From contig JAXGGA010000495.1 in assembly GCA_038373865.1 (NCBI GenBank), positions 1 to 64,000 of the forward strand: a stretch of 64,000 bases of DNA, given 5' to 3'. The DNA is from Uloborus plumipes (lineage: Eukaryota > Arthropoda > Arachnida > Araneae > Uloboridae). The position numbers were made by a program, and so were the translations under genes. Below are positions 12,722-24,300 of this stretch, piece after piece; position 1 is the stretch's first letter; every line of letters starts with the position of its first letter. Under the pieces are notes generated by a model, which did not search any database, was not told the origin of the DNA, and saw only the letters and a program-made list of their open reading frames with translations.

Positions 12722-12770
12722 ACTCAAAAAGGGGGGGGGGGAGGCGATCGCCTCCCCCCCCTTTTTGAGT
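12722..12770. repeat. Perfect-stem palindrome with G11/C8 tracts
   Basis: ACTCAAAAA, a run of 11 G, AGGCGATCGCCT, a run of 8 C and TTTTTGAGT form a nearly uninterrupted palindrome centred on GGCGATCGCC. It is followed by GTATCCGCCC, an end-like string seen beside G-rich transposon termini elsewhere in this window. It may be a folded or fused transposon end. Confidence 0.7.
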
Positions 12771-12791
12771 ATTGTATCCGCCCTTGGGCGA

Positions 12792-13120
12792 TAGGCCATA
12801 TTCTTGTGAAGTTTGTGCAAAGCGATTTCGCTAACAGGCAATCTTAAAAATGCACTAAAACGCATCATACCGGGAAGAAACCGTATTCCCGCTAAGTTTG
12901 TTTCAAGGAATTTTCTCAACAAGCAACCATGAAAAGACACTTGAAAATCCACAGTGGGAAAAAGCCATTCTTGTGAACTTCGTTTCAAGGAATTTTCTCA
13001 AATAGCAAACTTGAAAAGACATTTGAGAATCCATGAAGGGAAAAAAACAAGGCTCTTTGATGTTTGTTCCAAGGAATTTTCTCAGGTAGAAGCTCTGAAA
13101 CAACACAGCAAAAATTAACA
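12792..13120 (+). pseudogene. Decayed C2H2 zinc-finger gene fragment
   Basis: On the plus strand the sequence reads as three to four classical C2H2 fingers joined by HTGKKP- or HSGKKP-like linkers. Visible pieces are CEVCAKRF, then FKEFSQQATMKRHLKIH, then FSQIANLKRHLRIH, then VCSKEFSQVEALKQHSKN. Stops fall inside CxxC positions (for example after SR and after FL), and at least one frame change occurs near 12985-12990, so no functional product can be made. Classical fingers bind DNA, but here only the repeat architecture survives. It looks like the end of a longer array, because the last unit is followed by a stop. No introns are seen within the stretch, fitting either a single finger exon or a processed copy. 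The open frames on the opposite strand here are its shadows. Confidence 0.8.
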
Positions 13121-14600
13121 GCAGCTTTAATGCTTAGTTAAAGTTGCTATTATTTTCCAAAAGCAAATTATCCAAATTTTCAGTGTAACAAACATTTGTT
13201 TCCATTGCTTTAACATTCACTTGGTTCTTGAAATTCTTACTACCGAGATAAACGTAAAACTCAAAATGTAGCAGAAGTTCCATACTGTCAAGAGCCTTTA
13301 TGAAAAAGCAGAAGAAAGTTTTCTGATATCAGAAGGCCTGAGATTGAATGCTACAACAGGAGCCTACAGCATAAAGTAGATGGGTTAGGATATTTGGAAA
13401 TAACATTATTTGATATATTTTTAGCAAAATAAATCTTATTTTAAAATACAGAATTTTGTCAAGCGGACATTTTCATGACACAAAATTCGTAAAGGGGAAG
13501 TAAAGCAGACACAGTTTGTGTCTGAATTGACCCGATTTGATTTACTTTCCACCAAGTTGTTTTATTACAAAAATAAACAATCAAATCTAAGGAAACTTTT
13601 TTATTAAATGTTATTAAAAATAATTTTTTTAATTGACAATTTTACGTTGAGAAGGGGGAAAACATTACAGCCACAAACTGTACAGGAAAATGTTCATGTT
13701 TTCTTTAAAATAAAAGTGTCCAACAAGTCAAAATTTAAATCTCCATTAAAATTCATTTCGTCTTTTTAACAACCTTTTTTTTTTTTTTTTGCAGTATTGT
13801 ATTCATTGAAGAAATAGATAAAAAAAACCTTCAAACATTGGATCATTTCACAACATTAACAAGGAGCAAATATGTACTACACATGTTCATTCTCTCTCTC
13901 TCAAAAAAGAGAAAAATTAAAGCATTTAATAGCATTTTGTCTTAGATACAACACACACAGAGTATAACAAAAATATTCAGAATCGAACACCACATTTTCG
14001 GAATGATCTATTTTCACGGGAATAAGTTTTTTTTTGTTTTCCAATTTAGCATTTAATTATCAGAATATTTTATAAAAAAAGGAGACATTTCAGATTAAAC
14101 TGCTGAATTGTATTATCATTATTTCTATCATTTAACTATTAATCAATAAATTGAACAACTGAATTACTGAAGTAATTGTATCAATATTTTAATCTTAAAT
14201 CTATTTTTTACTGAATCATTTTGGCAAGTACTGTACTTTGTAATTTTGCTTAACTTAGTACTTTGACAGCATTAACGACAAATGGCCAAAACACATATCA
14301 GGCAGTATTTTTGTAGTAGATGCCAGATACTGAGAAAAATGTAAATAAATCTAAAGGAATCATTTTACACACATTGAAAGTAAAAGGGAAAATTATGGTA
14401 AATAAAAAAGTATCAGACCCTTTTAAAATGCCATGAACAAACACAACCTTTAACTACATCTTTTCACTCAATACATCATGTTGTGAAAATGTAGAGTTAG
14501 GGTTCTAATTTTTAACATGAAAAGTGACATATATACATGTTGGTGGCAGCATAGTGATTAACAATTTATTCAAGTCTATTGATCATGTTTTTATTATCTA
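13121..14600 (-). other. Probable 3' UTR and downstream region of the torsin-activator gene
   Basis: This AT-rich region has no recognisable coding sequence. On the minus strand a poly(A) signal AATAAA occurs at 14571-14566, about 30 bp after the stop codon of the torsin-activator gene, so the 3' UTR may be short. Further AATAAA motifs lie beyond, for example near 13563. Where transcription ends cannot be decided from sequence. Confidence 0.4.
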
Positions 14601-15350
14601 CTAGTGCAAAATCATCACACTAGGAGTTAATCTGTTTACCAGTGGGTCTTTCATATCACTGTGAATGTCAGGCCAAGCTTGTGAGAGACAGTCCATCGCA
14701 ATCTTGTCCCATTGCATTGAAGTGTTCAGCAATTGGCAAGATACGGTAATCACATAGACAACCCGCTTGTAAGGAGCGTTTTGGTCATCGCAGAATGAGT
14801 GGAAGATGAGTGTAGTGTCAAAATCCAGCTTTTGCAGTTCACTAACCAGAAAAACCTTAGCCCTTCTTTCTTCGATGCTTGTTCTGATTGTATCATCAAT
14901 GTGTTTCTTAGAGTTTACGTTCTTGCTCAGCTCTGTACCCGATAACAGGACGTAGTTCTCGTCAAGAATCTTCGCCAAATGCGTGGAAAACTTGCTGGAA
15001 GTACTTTCTTGGCCCTTGGGAGACACCAAGAGTAATATGGCAGGTGCTCTGGGCTCACTGTCTGTATTTACACCGCGCAGAGCTGCTTTGAGAACTCTGA
15101 AATTCTTCTCTGGGAGAAAGCTGAAATCTTGACGCAAGGTTGACACCACTGCATCAACATCAAAGGGGGGAACAAAACTGCTTGGTTCTGGAGAAGGTTG
15201 TAAAAACTTCCTCGTGAGAAAATACCCAATGAAGATCAATATAGGCCAGCTTATATGCCATAAGGCATGTATCGAGGTTCCACTTGATGCTGAATCCTCA
15301 TGTTTAGGGACATCTAATACAGGTATCTCAGGATAAAGCCTTTGAGGTGC
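14601..15350 (-). CDS. TOR1AIP: TOR1AIP coding exon 4 (membrane helix and luminal domain)
   Basis: The exon holds 249 codons plus a stop. The acceptor reads TTTCTTTTCCAG before GCACCTCAAAGG. The frame stays open upstream of this acceptor (to 15386), but those residues are intronic. The exon encodes the membrane helix and the whole luminal torsin-activating domain in one piece. Confidence 0.9.
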   Translation of the reverse strand, partial: APQRLYPEIPVLDVPKHEDSASSGTSIHALWHISWPILIFIGYFLTRKFLQPSPEPSSFVPPFDVDAVVSTLRQDFSFLPEKNFRVLKAALRGVNTDSEPRAPAILLLVSPKGQESTSSKFSTHLAKILDENYVLLSGTELSKNVNSKKHIDDTIRTSIEERRAKVFLVSELQKLDFDTTLIFHSFCDDQNAPYKRVVYVITVSCQLLNTSMQWDKIAMDCLSQAWPDIHSDMKDPLVNRLTPSVMILH

Positions 15351-18300
15351 CTGGAAAAGAAATTTTGTAGCAACAGGAGATAACATATGACTGAAGAAGT
15401 ATAGATAAAGAGATAAATAGTTAACAGGAAAGGTTAACCCATTTTTTTTTTAGTCCTGCAGTATAGGCCAGTCATATTAGCCATCATTGGGCTAAAATTG
15501 TAAAGCCTGAAGTAGTTCTAATTTTCAGGGTAGTGTGGATCCAGGTCTGCAGTTTCGAGAAAGCTGTGTCTGCTGCAGAACAATGGAAAACTAAAATTCC
15601 AAATTTGTTTCAGTTCTCGCCTTATAACACCTAAACTGTGCCATTCTAGATACTGTTACTTGCAATTTTGAAGAACATTAAATTTGCAATAATTTCAGTT
15701 TAACTAACATGCTGCACTACCAGTACTTTTTCAGGTATTGCACTTTAAAAACTGGCTTTTTTTTTTTTCTTTGAAAAAAATAATTTTATACAAGGTCCCT
15801 TTTTTGGCCAAAAATGAGCACAAAACCCCATTTTACTAGAAAATTGATAACAATGTTGATGCTGTTAGTTTTATTGGCTCTCATTTAAGCTCTAAACCAA
15901 GTATGTTGTAGACTAAATAGTTATTCTACTATCTTTAAAAAGAACACATTAAATTTCTAAAGAAATATGACAAAACACTTCTCTTGATAATGAGATCACT
16001 ACACGAAAGAAATTGGTTAAGAATGATATGAAAGAGTTGAATGCACGTTTATATGATTTATTTCTTTTAGAAAGGCAAGTCAGTCACATAAACAAATTTA
16101 ATTTAGGCCAATAGTAGACTTCACTTCACTTCACACCTCCAAGGTCCCCCGTACATACCACATCTCGTGGTTTAACCGGGATAGGGCCAAGAAGAGCACT
16201 CTGTTCTTTTTGAACCAGAACCAAGGGTCGAGCGAACCCTAGGCGCAGCACCCACACTCCGATCGGGCTACCACGGCCCTAGGCCAATAGTAGGCAGCCC
16301 TATGTAGGAAATGCAAGAGTTTTTTTTATTTATGCAGATAAAAGATAAATTTAGGCTTTTAAAAAGAAATGCATTAACATTTCACAAAATAAATTTTCAA
16401 ATAGGTAAAAATAAAAATATTAGTTTATAAAAAAAAAATTATGTTCAGTATTCAGCCAAATATTTCATTAGAATTTTGATTGACTATTCAGTATAGTAAA
16501 ATATGGTATTTTGTGCTAGTCCTCTCTAGTCAGGATACAAAATAATAAGAATAATAATAACAAACAATAAATAATAAATTAAATACATAAAAGTTGTGTT
16601 GGCCGCACAAAGCAACAAACAAAAAAATGGGGTGGAATGATCTGATTAAAAGAAATAAAAACTCATAATTTAAAAAACAAATAACAATTTATTTGGAAAA
16701 ACTAGAGTATATTTGCAAATAGGAAACATTATTAATAATCATACTATATTCCACTAAACATAATTTAAACAGTAAAATCAAGCACATGCTGTAAAAATCA
16801 CTACATTTCGTTTAAAAAAGTCCTAAACTTCCACAACTAATACAAGGTCACTAATTTTCAAAGATAACGCAACTCGGTAAAAATTCCAGAAAACTACAAT
16901 AATTCTTATACTGGATTCAGTCCACACCTTACACCCTGCACTCAATTCTGAAAGCACAAAGGCAATATCCGCCTGTTGCACTGTAAAATTCAAATGTCCA
17001 GCTCCTTCCAGTTAAACGCCGGACACCGAAGAGTTGAACTCCCATTTGTTCCTTTATTCAGACAGCAGGTAAGGCCATTTCTTTAAAAGGACACTTAAAA
17101 AAATACAACAGAAATACAGCAGCAGAGGACCCCTCACCACATACCGATTCCGAATTCTAATAGCCACCTCAAGCCTTCAAATCCTCTTAGGCCTATCACC
17201 AGAGGCGTAGCTAGGGGGGCCAGCGCCCGTGACGTATTTCGGAAATTGCGCCCCCCCCCACCTCAGGTTCACGTTGATGGGAGGTCATGGGAGGTCACAG
17301 CAGTGACCTCCCAAACAGTTCCTTATCCAGTAAATTTTGATTGATCGGTTGAAAAAAAATTGAGACAACATTACAACTTTGATTGATTTTTTCTTTAAAA
17401 AATGTTTTTAATGATGCCCAATCTTAATTCTCATTAGATTGTATGGTATGTGCGCTTACTCGTATTTTAATGTCTGGTACAAAATTGGAATTTTCCCTTT
17501 CCTAACAAATTTAATTCAGGGAGCCTCTCCCTCTCCCAATCATTTCACATAAAATCAATAAAACCAATAACACCTGCACTTCGTCGCTAAACTACTTTTT
17601 TCTTCATACAACTTTAATTCAAAATACAATTTGTTTCAAAACGATAAAAAAATATATATACAATAAACATAATTTTCACATTTAAAATAAAAATCACAAC
17701 TTTTGCTAGTATAATTAGGAAAGCAAATCAAATATAATTAATCTGAAATTGGCTCAATAAATACGACCCATAATATACTGGAAAAATAAAAGTTCTACAT
17801 ATTTGATACTCTTAGAGTGCGGTATGTTTTACAAATAAGACTTTTCATGCTTTACATTACTTATTATTATGTGAATAAATAATTAACGTAGATAAAACTT
17901 CACTCCTATTTCATACATTTCCTTTAGAAAGCTGTGCTTTTTTCTCTCTCTACAAACAGCGAAAATAAGCAGATATGCAAAACTTCACAATTCAAACTTT
18001 AGTAAAGATCTTTCTACTTTGGAAGTTTAACTATCATTTTTAAACTGTAAATGAGCTAAATATAAATAAAACTAAAAATAGTTTTTTTTAAGTTTTAAAC
18101 GTTTTTGCAAATCTTTCCATTCAATGCTGCACAACCTATGGCTAGAAGAGTTTTCATGGTGATAAAGAACTGGGTTTAAATGTTTCCAATCTTTAAAACC
18201 TTTGTTGATGTCAGAAAATGATGAAGTCTTTCCCTGTTGACTTTTCCCAAAAAGGAGACAAGGAAAACAAAACAGAGCACCTTCTGATTTACTGTATAAG

Positions 18301-21300
18301 AGCCAATTTCTTCGAACTCGTTCACCGTTTGCTAGAGTTTTGTAAAACCATTTTGCATCTAGATGCCTAACCTCATCCGAGTCAGGGAATGCGAATGTTG
18401 ATAGGTCAACTGTTTGTGGTCCATGATCAACCAGAAGCAGTCTTACCCAGTGGTCGGAAGTAGCGCGCTACAAGTAGCGAAACTACTGTAGTAGCTACAT
18501 TTTTTAGTAGTTTGTAGTGTAGCGCACTACTTTTTAAAAAAAGTAGAGTAGTGAGTAGCGCGATACAAAATAATTGTAGTTTGTAGCGATTTCTGAAAAC
18601 TACTTTTAAATTTAAAAAATAAATAAATAAATGAAGAAAATTAGAAAAAAAATAAAAAAGAGAACGAAGGAAAAAAACAAGGTTTTTCTTGTAGCGAACA
18701 TTCATAAAAGTTGTAAAAAAAAACTAAAAAGGATAAATTTTAGCAAAAAAAAAGGAACAAAAAGGAAAAGTAACAAATAAATTCAAAGACAATTCCTATT
18801 TTTATTCCATATTCGAATGAGGTAATTTTTTAATCTAAATCACTTTTCGAATTTTTTCGGTCGATCTTCAATCGGTGTATTTTTGTTATTTATTTATTTT
18901 TTAAAAAGTAGCGAAGTAGCAACTACATTTCAAAAGTAGTGTAGCTCGCTACATTAAAAAAAAAGTAGTTGTAGCTGTAGTTAACTACATTTATAAGAAA
19001 GTAATTGTAGTTGTAGTTCGCTACAAAAAATATGTAGTTTTTCCAACCACTGGTCTTACCTTATCACTAATTTCAGGAAAGCCAGGCCATTGCTTTGGAT
19101 CGTCGTAAATGATTTCCTCTATTGTCGTGCAGTATTCTTCTGCAGTTGAGTCAAAATCATGGGGATCTTTCAATGATATATCCTCATCTGGGCTTGAAAC
19201 AGGCATCCTCTCTTCTATCAACCTGCTATCTTCGACTGATGGAGCATTGTCCACACATAAATCAGCAGAAGTTGATGGTGGACAATCAACTTGGTGGTGG
19301 TGGTCAGTTTTTTCCGCAATATCCGAAAATTCCTGCTTCGCGTCATTTTCATCTTTAGAGCTTGTAATGGCACTTAAGGCTTGTTCATTAGGCTTTAGCC
19401 AATTTTTTAACTGTCCTGAAAGATCTGCAGCAGTTTTTTCTTTATTTTTTCTGATTTTTTTAAAAGCACTGCCTGACGGTTTTTTAGGTCCCATTTTTGA
19501 CCTCACAAGAATTGATATGCATCTGAAGTTATAGAAAACGAGAGCACCAAATAATACAAATAATAACGTGTCAAAGGCGAGATGCAGTAAGTACACAAAG
19601 GATTTGCAAGTTTAATCTCTTTCCCTTTACTAAAACGCACAGAACCTCTGAAATCAGCGGGAGGAGGGGCTATCTCGCGAAGGTCACTTACCCTCGAAGG
19701 AGTGACCAATTAGAAAAGTCTTTCTTTGTCCGAACGGACGAGAAAAGCCCCTCGCGAAAGCCATTAAGTGTCCGATTACACTGAAAGAATTGAGTCTAGG
19801 ACAGGAGACAAAGCTTAAACCAAAAGTGCAGCTGTAGTTTTCCACTACATGAATGGAAGTAAAATTGCATTATTGTATAAACTGAAATTATAGTAAAGCG
19901 CTTTCAAAACTGCTTTTAAAGTCACTGTGATTTAATTTCTGCTGTTAATTAACAATTTAAAGTTAATTGATAAATCAAATATAATGTTTAAACCTACCGT
20001 TGTTGTGAACGCATAAAAATAAATAAATAAATACAGGATTGTGCCAATTAATGTAAAAAAGTGAATTCTAACAAGTTTTCATCACTCGCTCCAATCATAG
20101 AAGATTACAAGCTGCAAAAATATTACACACGGATGCGTAATAAAATGTTTACTATTGTGTCTATAGTAAAAGAAACGTGGAAATCTGGAAATGTGCATTG
20201 AAATTCAATAATCGTTTCTAACAAATCTCTCCCCTCTCGACTTTGAGAAATACGTACCTACATACATTATCTTTTTGCTAGTTTTTGCCAAAGAAAAATT
20301 GTTGCTAACTTTAAAGCTATTTATGTTAGTGTAAAATACCCCTACAAAACTATGTATCCGAACTGTTTTCAAAATGATAACGACAATTTTGCCAATTTTT
20401 TGATGTCGTGGAAAAATGATATTTCAGATGTATGGTAATTAATTGATATGATATCGGGGAACAAGCGGCAAGAAAGGAGCGGAAAAGGGCGGTTTGCTTC
20501 TTTTGATAGGATAGGCACGGTCAATTTCAGGTCAGCCTATTGCCGTCATATAGCTAAATTATATCCTGTTAAATAGATCTGAGCAGTGTATCCAACTCAA
20601 ATCCGCCAAAACATAATTCCAAGTTCTACGTGATTTGTGGCGCAGTGAGGGGAGCTTGCGCTGTGCAGGGCAGTCTGTCTAAGGGCCCTGCTCCACATCA
20701 GCGTAAAACGCGACCGAAACCGAAGGCAGAAACTGAAAATCCGGGTACTTTCTATAGGAACGCTATGTAATCCATTTTAAGCTTCTGCTTTATTTTTCTG
20801 CTTTACATCAATGTGGAGCAGGGCCCTAAGTTTGTATAAGGTTTATCGCTAAAAGAGTTGAGGTAAGACGAAGAAAAGTCAATCGGAATGGCATTACCTG
20901 CCACGGGTAAAATTGCTAAAATTGCTATTTTTTTATTTTTTCGACAGTTGTTTCATTTTGTCCTCTAGCTCTTGTTCTTACGAGTTTTTTTTTCTTCAAC
21001 ATTTTTCTACTATTAAAAAAAAAAAAAAAAAATCGGCCAAAATGCCGTCCCCCTGGTTGCTGCGAGCTTTCTATCCTGTTAAATAAATCTGAGCGGTGTA
21101 TCCGACTGAAATCCGCCAAAACATAACTCCAAGTTCTACGTGATTTGTGGCGCAGTGAGGGGAACTTGCGCTGTGCAGGCCAGTCTGTCCAAGTTTGTAT
21201 AAGGTTTATCGCTAAAAGAGTTGAGGTAAGACGAAGAAAAGTGAATCGGAATGGCAATCCCTGCCACAGGTAAAATTGTTATTCTTTTTTTTTTCTTTTT

Positions 21301-24300
21301 TCGACAATTGTTTCATTTTGTCCTCTAGCTCTTGTTCTTACGAGTTTTTTTCTTTAACATTTTTCCACTATTAAAAAAAAAAAAAAAAAAGGTCAAAATT
21401 GCGCCCCCCCCCTGGTTGCTGCGCCCGTGGCAAGAGCCACTCCTGCCAACCCCTAGCTACGCCTCTGCCTATCACTAAAGGTTGAGTTGAGACTAGCAAT
21501 CGCCACTCACCAGTGACGACTAAAAACACTTTTTTGGTGACTACAAAATGTGATTGTTCGTAGATAAATTGGCAACCTACTTTTTTTCAGAACAAAATTA
21601 CAAAATGCTGATGCATCGAAAAGCCATCAGCATCGTCACGGGCGACTGATGTTATCTTGGAGAGAAAACCGACCCATTTGCTTTACAAAATGTCTAAATA
21701 CATAATTTCAATCTAGAAAATGCGATGAAACTTTATTAAAAAATAGTCAAAGATGACCAAATTTATGATTAATTAGCAAAATAAAGGAAATGCCTATTAA
21801 ATTTCAAGTATGAATGTGCGTTTAGTTTTTGTTATTACTTAAGTCAAAAGGTTTTACAAAAGGTATTTTGGATTTTAAAATAAATAATATTTTTCAGAAA
21901 AGTTTCTACTTTTTTTTCTAAACCTTTTTCTTTTATACATAGAAATTTTGTTGAGATGTATGTAAGTACATAATGTAATATTACTATGTACAGAATGAAA
22001 TAAAGTGGGATTATAGTTCAAAGTAGCCAGTAACTTTTTTGGGTTGACTGCAGACTGGTCAGTTTAAAATTTTAGTTTCAAGCAATACCTATCACCAAAT
22101 CGTCAACACATCATTTTTATTACTTAGGAAAAAGTTTGATGGGCATCTCCCACCTTTAGCAGGAAAAACAATAATCTCACATTTTTGAATGACATGTGGC
22201 AAAAATCGGTCTGGAGCACACAGCTCTCCCTGACAAAATTTCACACACACACAGCGTCTAAACATCCGTCAAACCATGTCTACGGTAAAAATCATAAGAG
22301 ATCAGATTGATTGATCTGCCTTTTAAGCAGTCTCAGTTGCCACCTAACTTAATGGCATGCTGTGTCACAATTTGCATATGATGTCACATTTTGGCATCGC
22401 AATAACTTAGAAGGTTTAACTGTTAAGCAATTTTAAGTTGTCTCTATGCAACAAGACAAAAGCTACTCAACTTTAACGTTGTTGCATCATGTCATCCGCA
22501 GGGAAAACATGTGATTCACAATTATGGGTTTTTAAACACTCATATGGGGAATTACACTCACCGGCAAGAATATCGGAAACAAATTTTAAACGTTCGAATT
22601 TACAAAAGTAAGTTCTTATACTTTAAAACTTACTAACTTTTTATGGAATTGCTCCAAGAACAACTAAAAAACAAATGTCAGCAAGTTGCATTAGGAACCA
22701 TTTAGTAAAAATGAAGAGCAATTGATAATTTTTATTTAGCAATGTTAAGAGCATCAGACATTACCAAGCCTGCTTTAATTTTGGTAAAAATAACCGTTTT
22801 TAGGGCATTTTATAAGCAGTTCCAAGATATTTTTTGTGATAGTCATCCATTCATCTCTGTGGAAAAACAAGCCAAATAGAAATTATAATAAAATATCAAA
22901 TAAACTTGATTTTAGGAGCTAAAGCTACCAACAAGTCCCATTCCAGGGTAGATCTGTCCCACAACCAGTCTCTAGTGTCACTGACACTGAAGAATGAAAG
23001 GTCAAATAATTCAGGTATTCAGCTAGAATACCTGAATTACTTTTATACTTAAAAGCGATCAAAGTTTTATGAAATGGTTTGGTCTCTAGTGGTTTCCCTA
23101 GATCTAAAAAGGGGCAGTGTGCTTCCTGATAGAAAAGCATGTCTTCAATTAAAAGGGCACTTTCTCAAAATAATTTTGAAGCATAAAAGTGCAAAGTTTT
23201 GCAAAGTACAGAGACAGATCTGCCAAGCTTATGAAACGAAAAAACAGAAGATCCAGTCAAAGCTTCAAGGGAGATTTTAAACAATGCTATAATGAACAAA
23301 AAATACTTTTATCAAGAATTTCTAGTTTAACTAGACTAATGTTTGTTTGTTGTCGTGTGCATAGTTTTAACAAATACTACGCAAAGAGTAGGTGCCATTG
23401 CCTCGAGAGAGGTTGGACTTCTATGAAAATGGATGTTTGAATACTTGTTTGTATGTTTGTTCCTTATACAAATTCAGTTTTCGTAGGATTTTCATCAATC
23501 TGGGCACAGAGGTTCCTTGATGCACTAGAATTCACATGGGCAGGGTTTTGAAACTTTTAAAAAATCCAAAAAGCTGAAAATTCAAATTTTTTATCTCAAA
23601 ATGGTCATTTTCACTCAATTTTGAATAAATAGAGAAGCCTTTAAGCCTACAAATTGATAAAATTTCACATTTAAATATGTGTATTTTCCAACAAAGATTC
23701 CGATTAACAATGAATTATCGATTTAAAGCTCACCTATTTCATTTTAGCATGAAATAAGTTAAAGTTGATTTTAAACCACACGACGCCAAGCATATCCACT
23801 AGTTAACATATAAGACAGTACAAGAAAGATTTACAACACAAGGAGAGGAAACAGTACTCAGGGCACCGGCAGGATCGAGACAAATCTTCTACATCTGAGC
23901 CAACGAGGCCCCACTAGATTAATGTAACATAATGTATTGATTTACTACAATTCAAGGGTAGTTCTCCAAAGATTCTTGTACTATGAAGAAAAAAGAGTTG
24001 ATGGACAATTCAAAAAAAAAAAAAAATAATAATAATAATAAAAATTAAATATAATCAATTGTTAACTTTATTTAAAAAAAATAAAAAAACACTAACAAAA
24101 AAGTAATCAAAAATTAGTATTCATTTGTACTCTCAATATCAGATAAGAACGACTATAATTATAAACTTTTTTTCCTGTTAAATGTTATTTTTCAAAATTA
24201 TATGTCATGTATTGAATCTCAAGTCAATTTAAAAATAAATAAACGAAAAAAAAATTTAAATATAGTTCAAGTTCTGCATATTAAAAGCAAAAATTACAAA

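Larger units (their letters stand above)
17200..21467 (-). mobile_element. hAT transposon (ZMYM1-like lineage), 4.3 kb, with nested insertions
   Basis: The ends CAGAGGCGTAGCTAGGGG and its inverse are flanked by an exact 8 bp duplication CCTATCAC (17192-17199 and 21468-21475). Inside are a transposase N-terminal frame on the minus strand (19494-18072), a hAT miniature element that splits this frame (18448-19052), a tandem duplication of the right subterminal region (20563-21430) and a Harbinger-type miniature element (20683-20826). The element lies in TOR1AIP intron 3. Confidence 0.92.

Noticed and set aside
12482..13106. Open frames of 168 and 67 codons on the minus strand
   Set aside because: They lie antisense to the decayed zinc-finger repeat. 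The periodicity of the plus strand explains their openness.
16118..16279. Functional tRNA gene
   Set aside because: The promoter-like boxes are present but no cloverleaf can be formed. The long target duplication and tail show a SINE.
19109..19534. 141-codon open frame on the plus strand
   Set aside because: It is the complement of the transposase N-terminus on the minus strand, which has clear family similarity. This frame has none.
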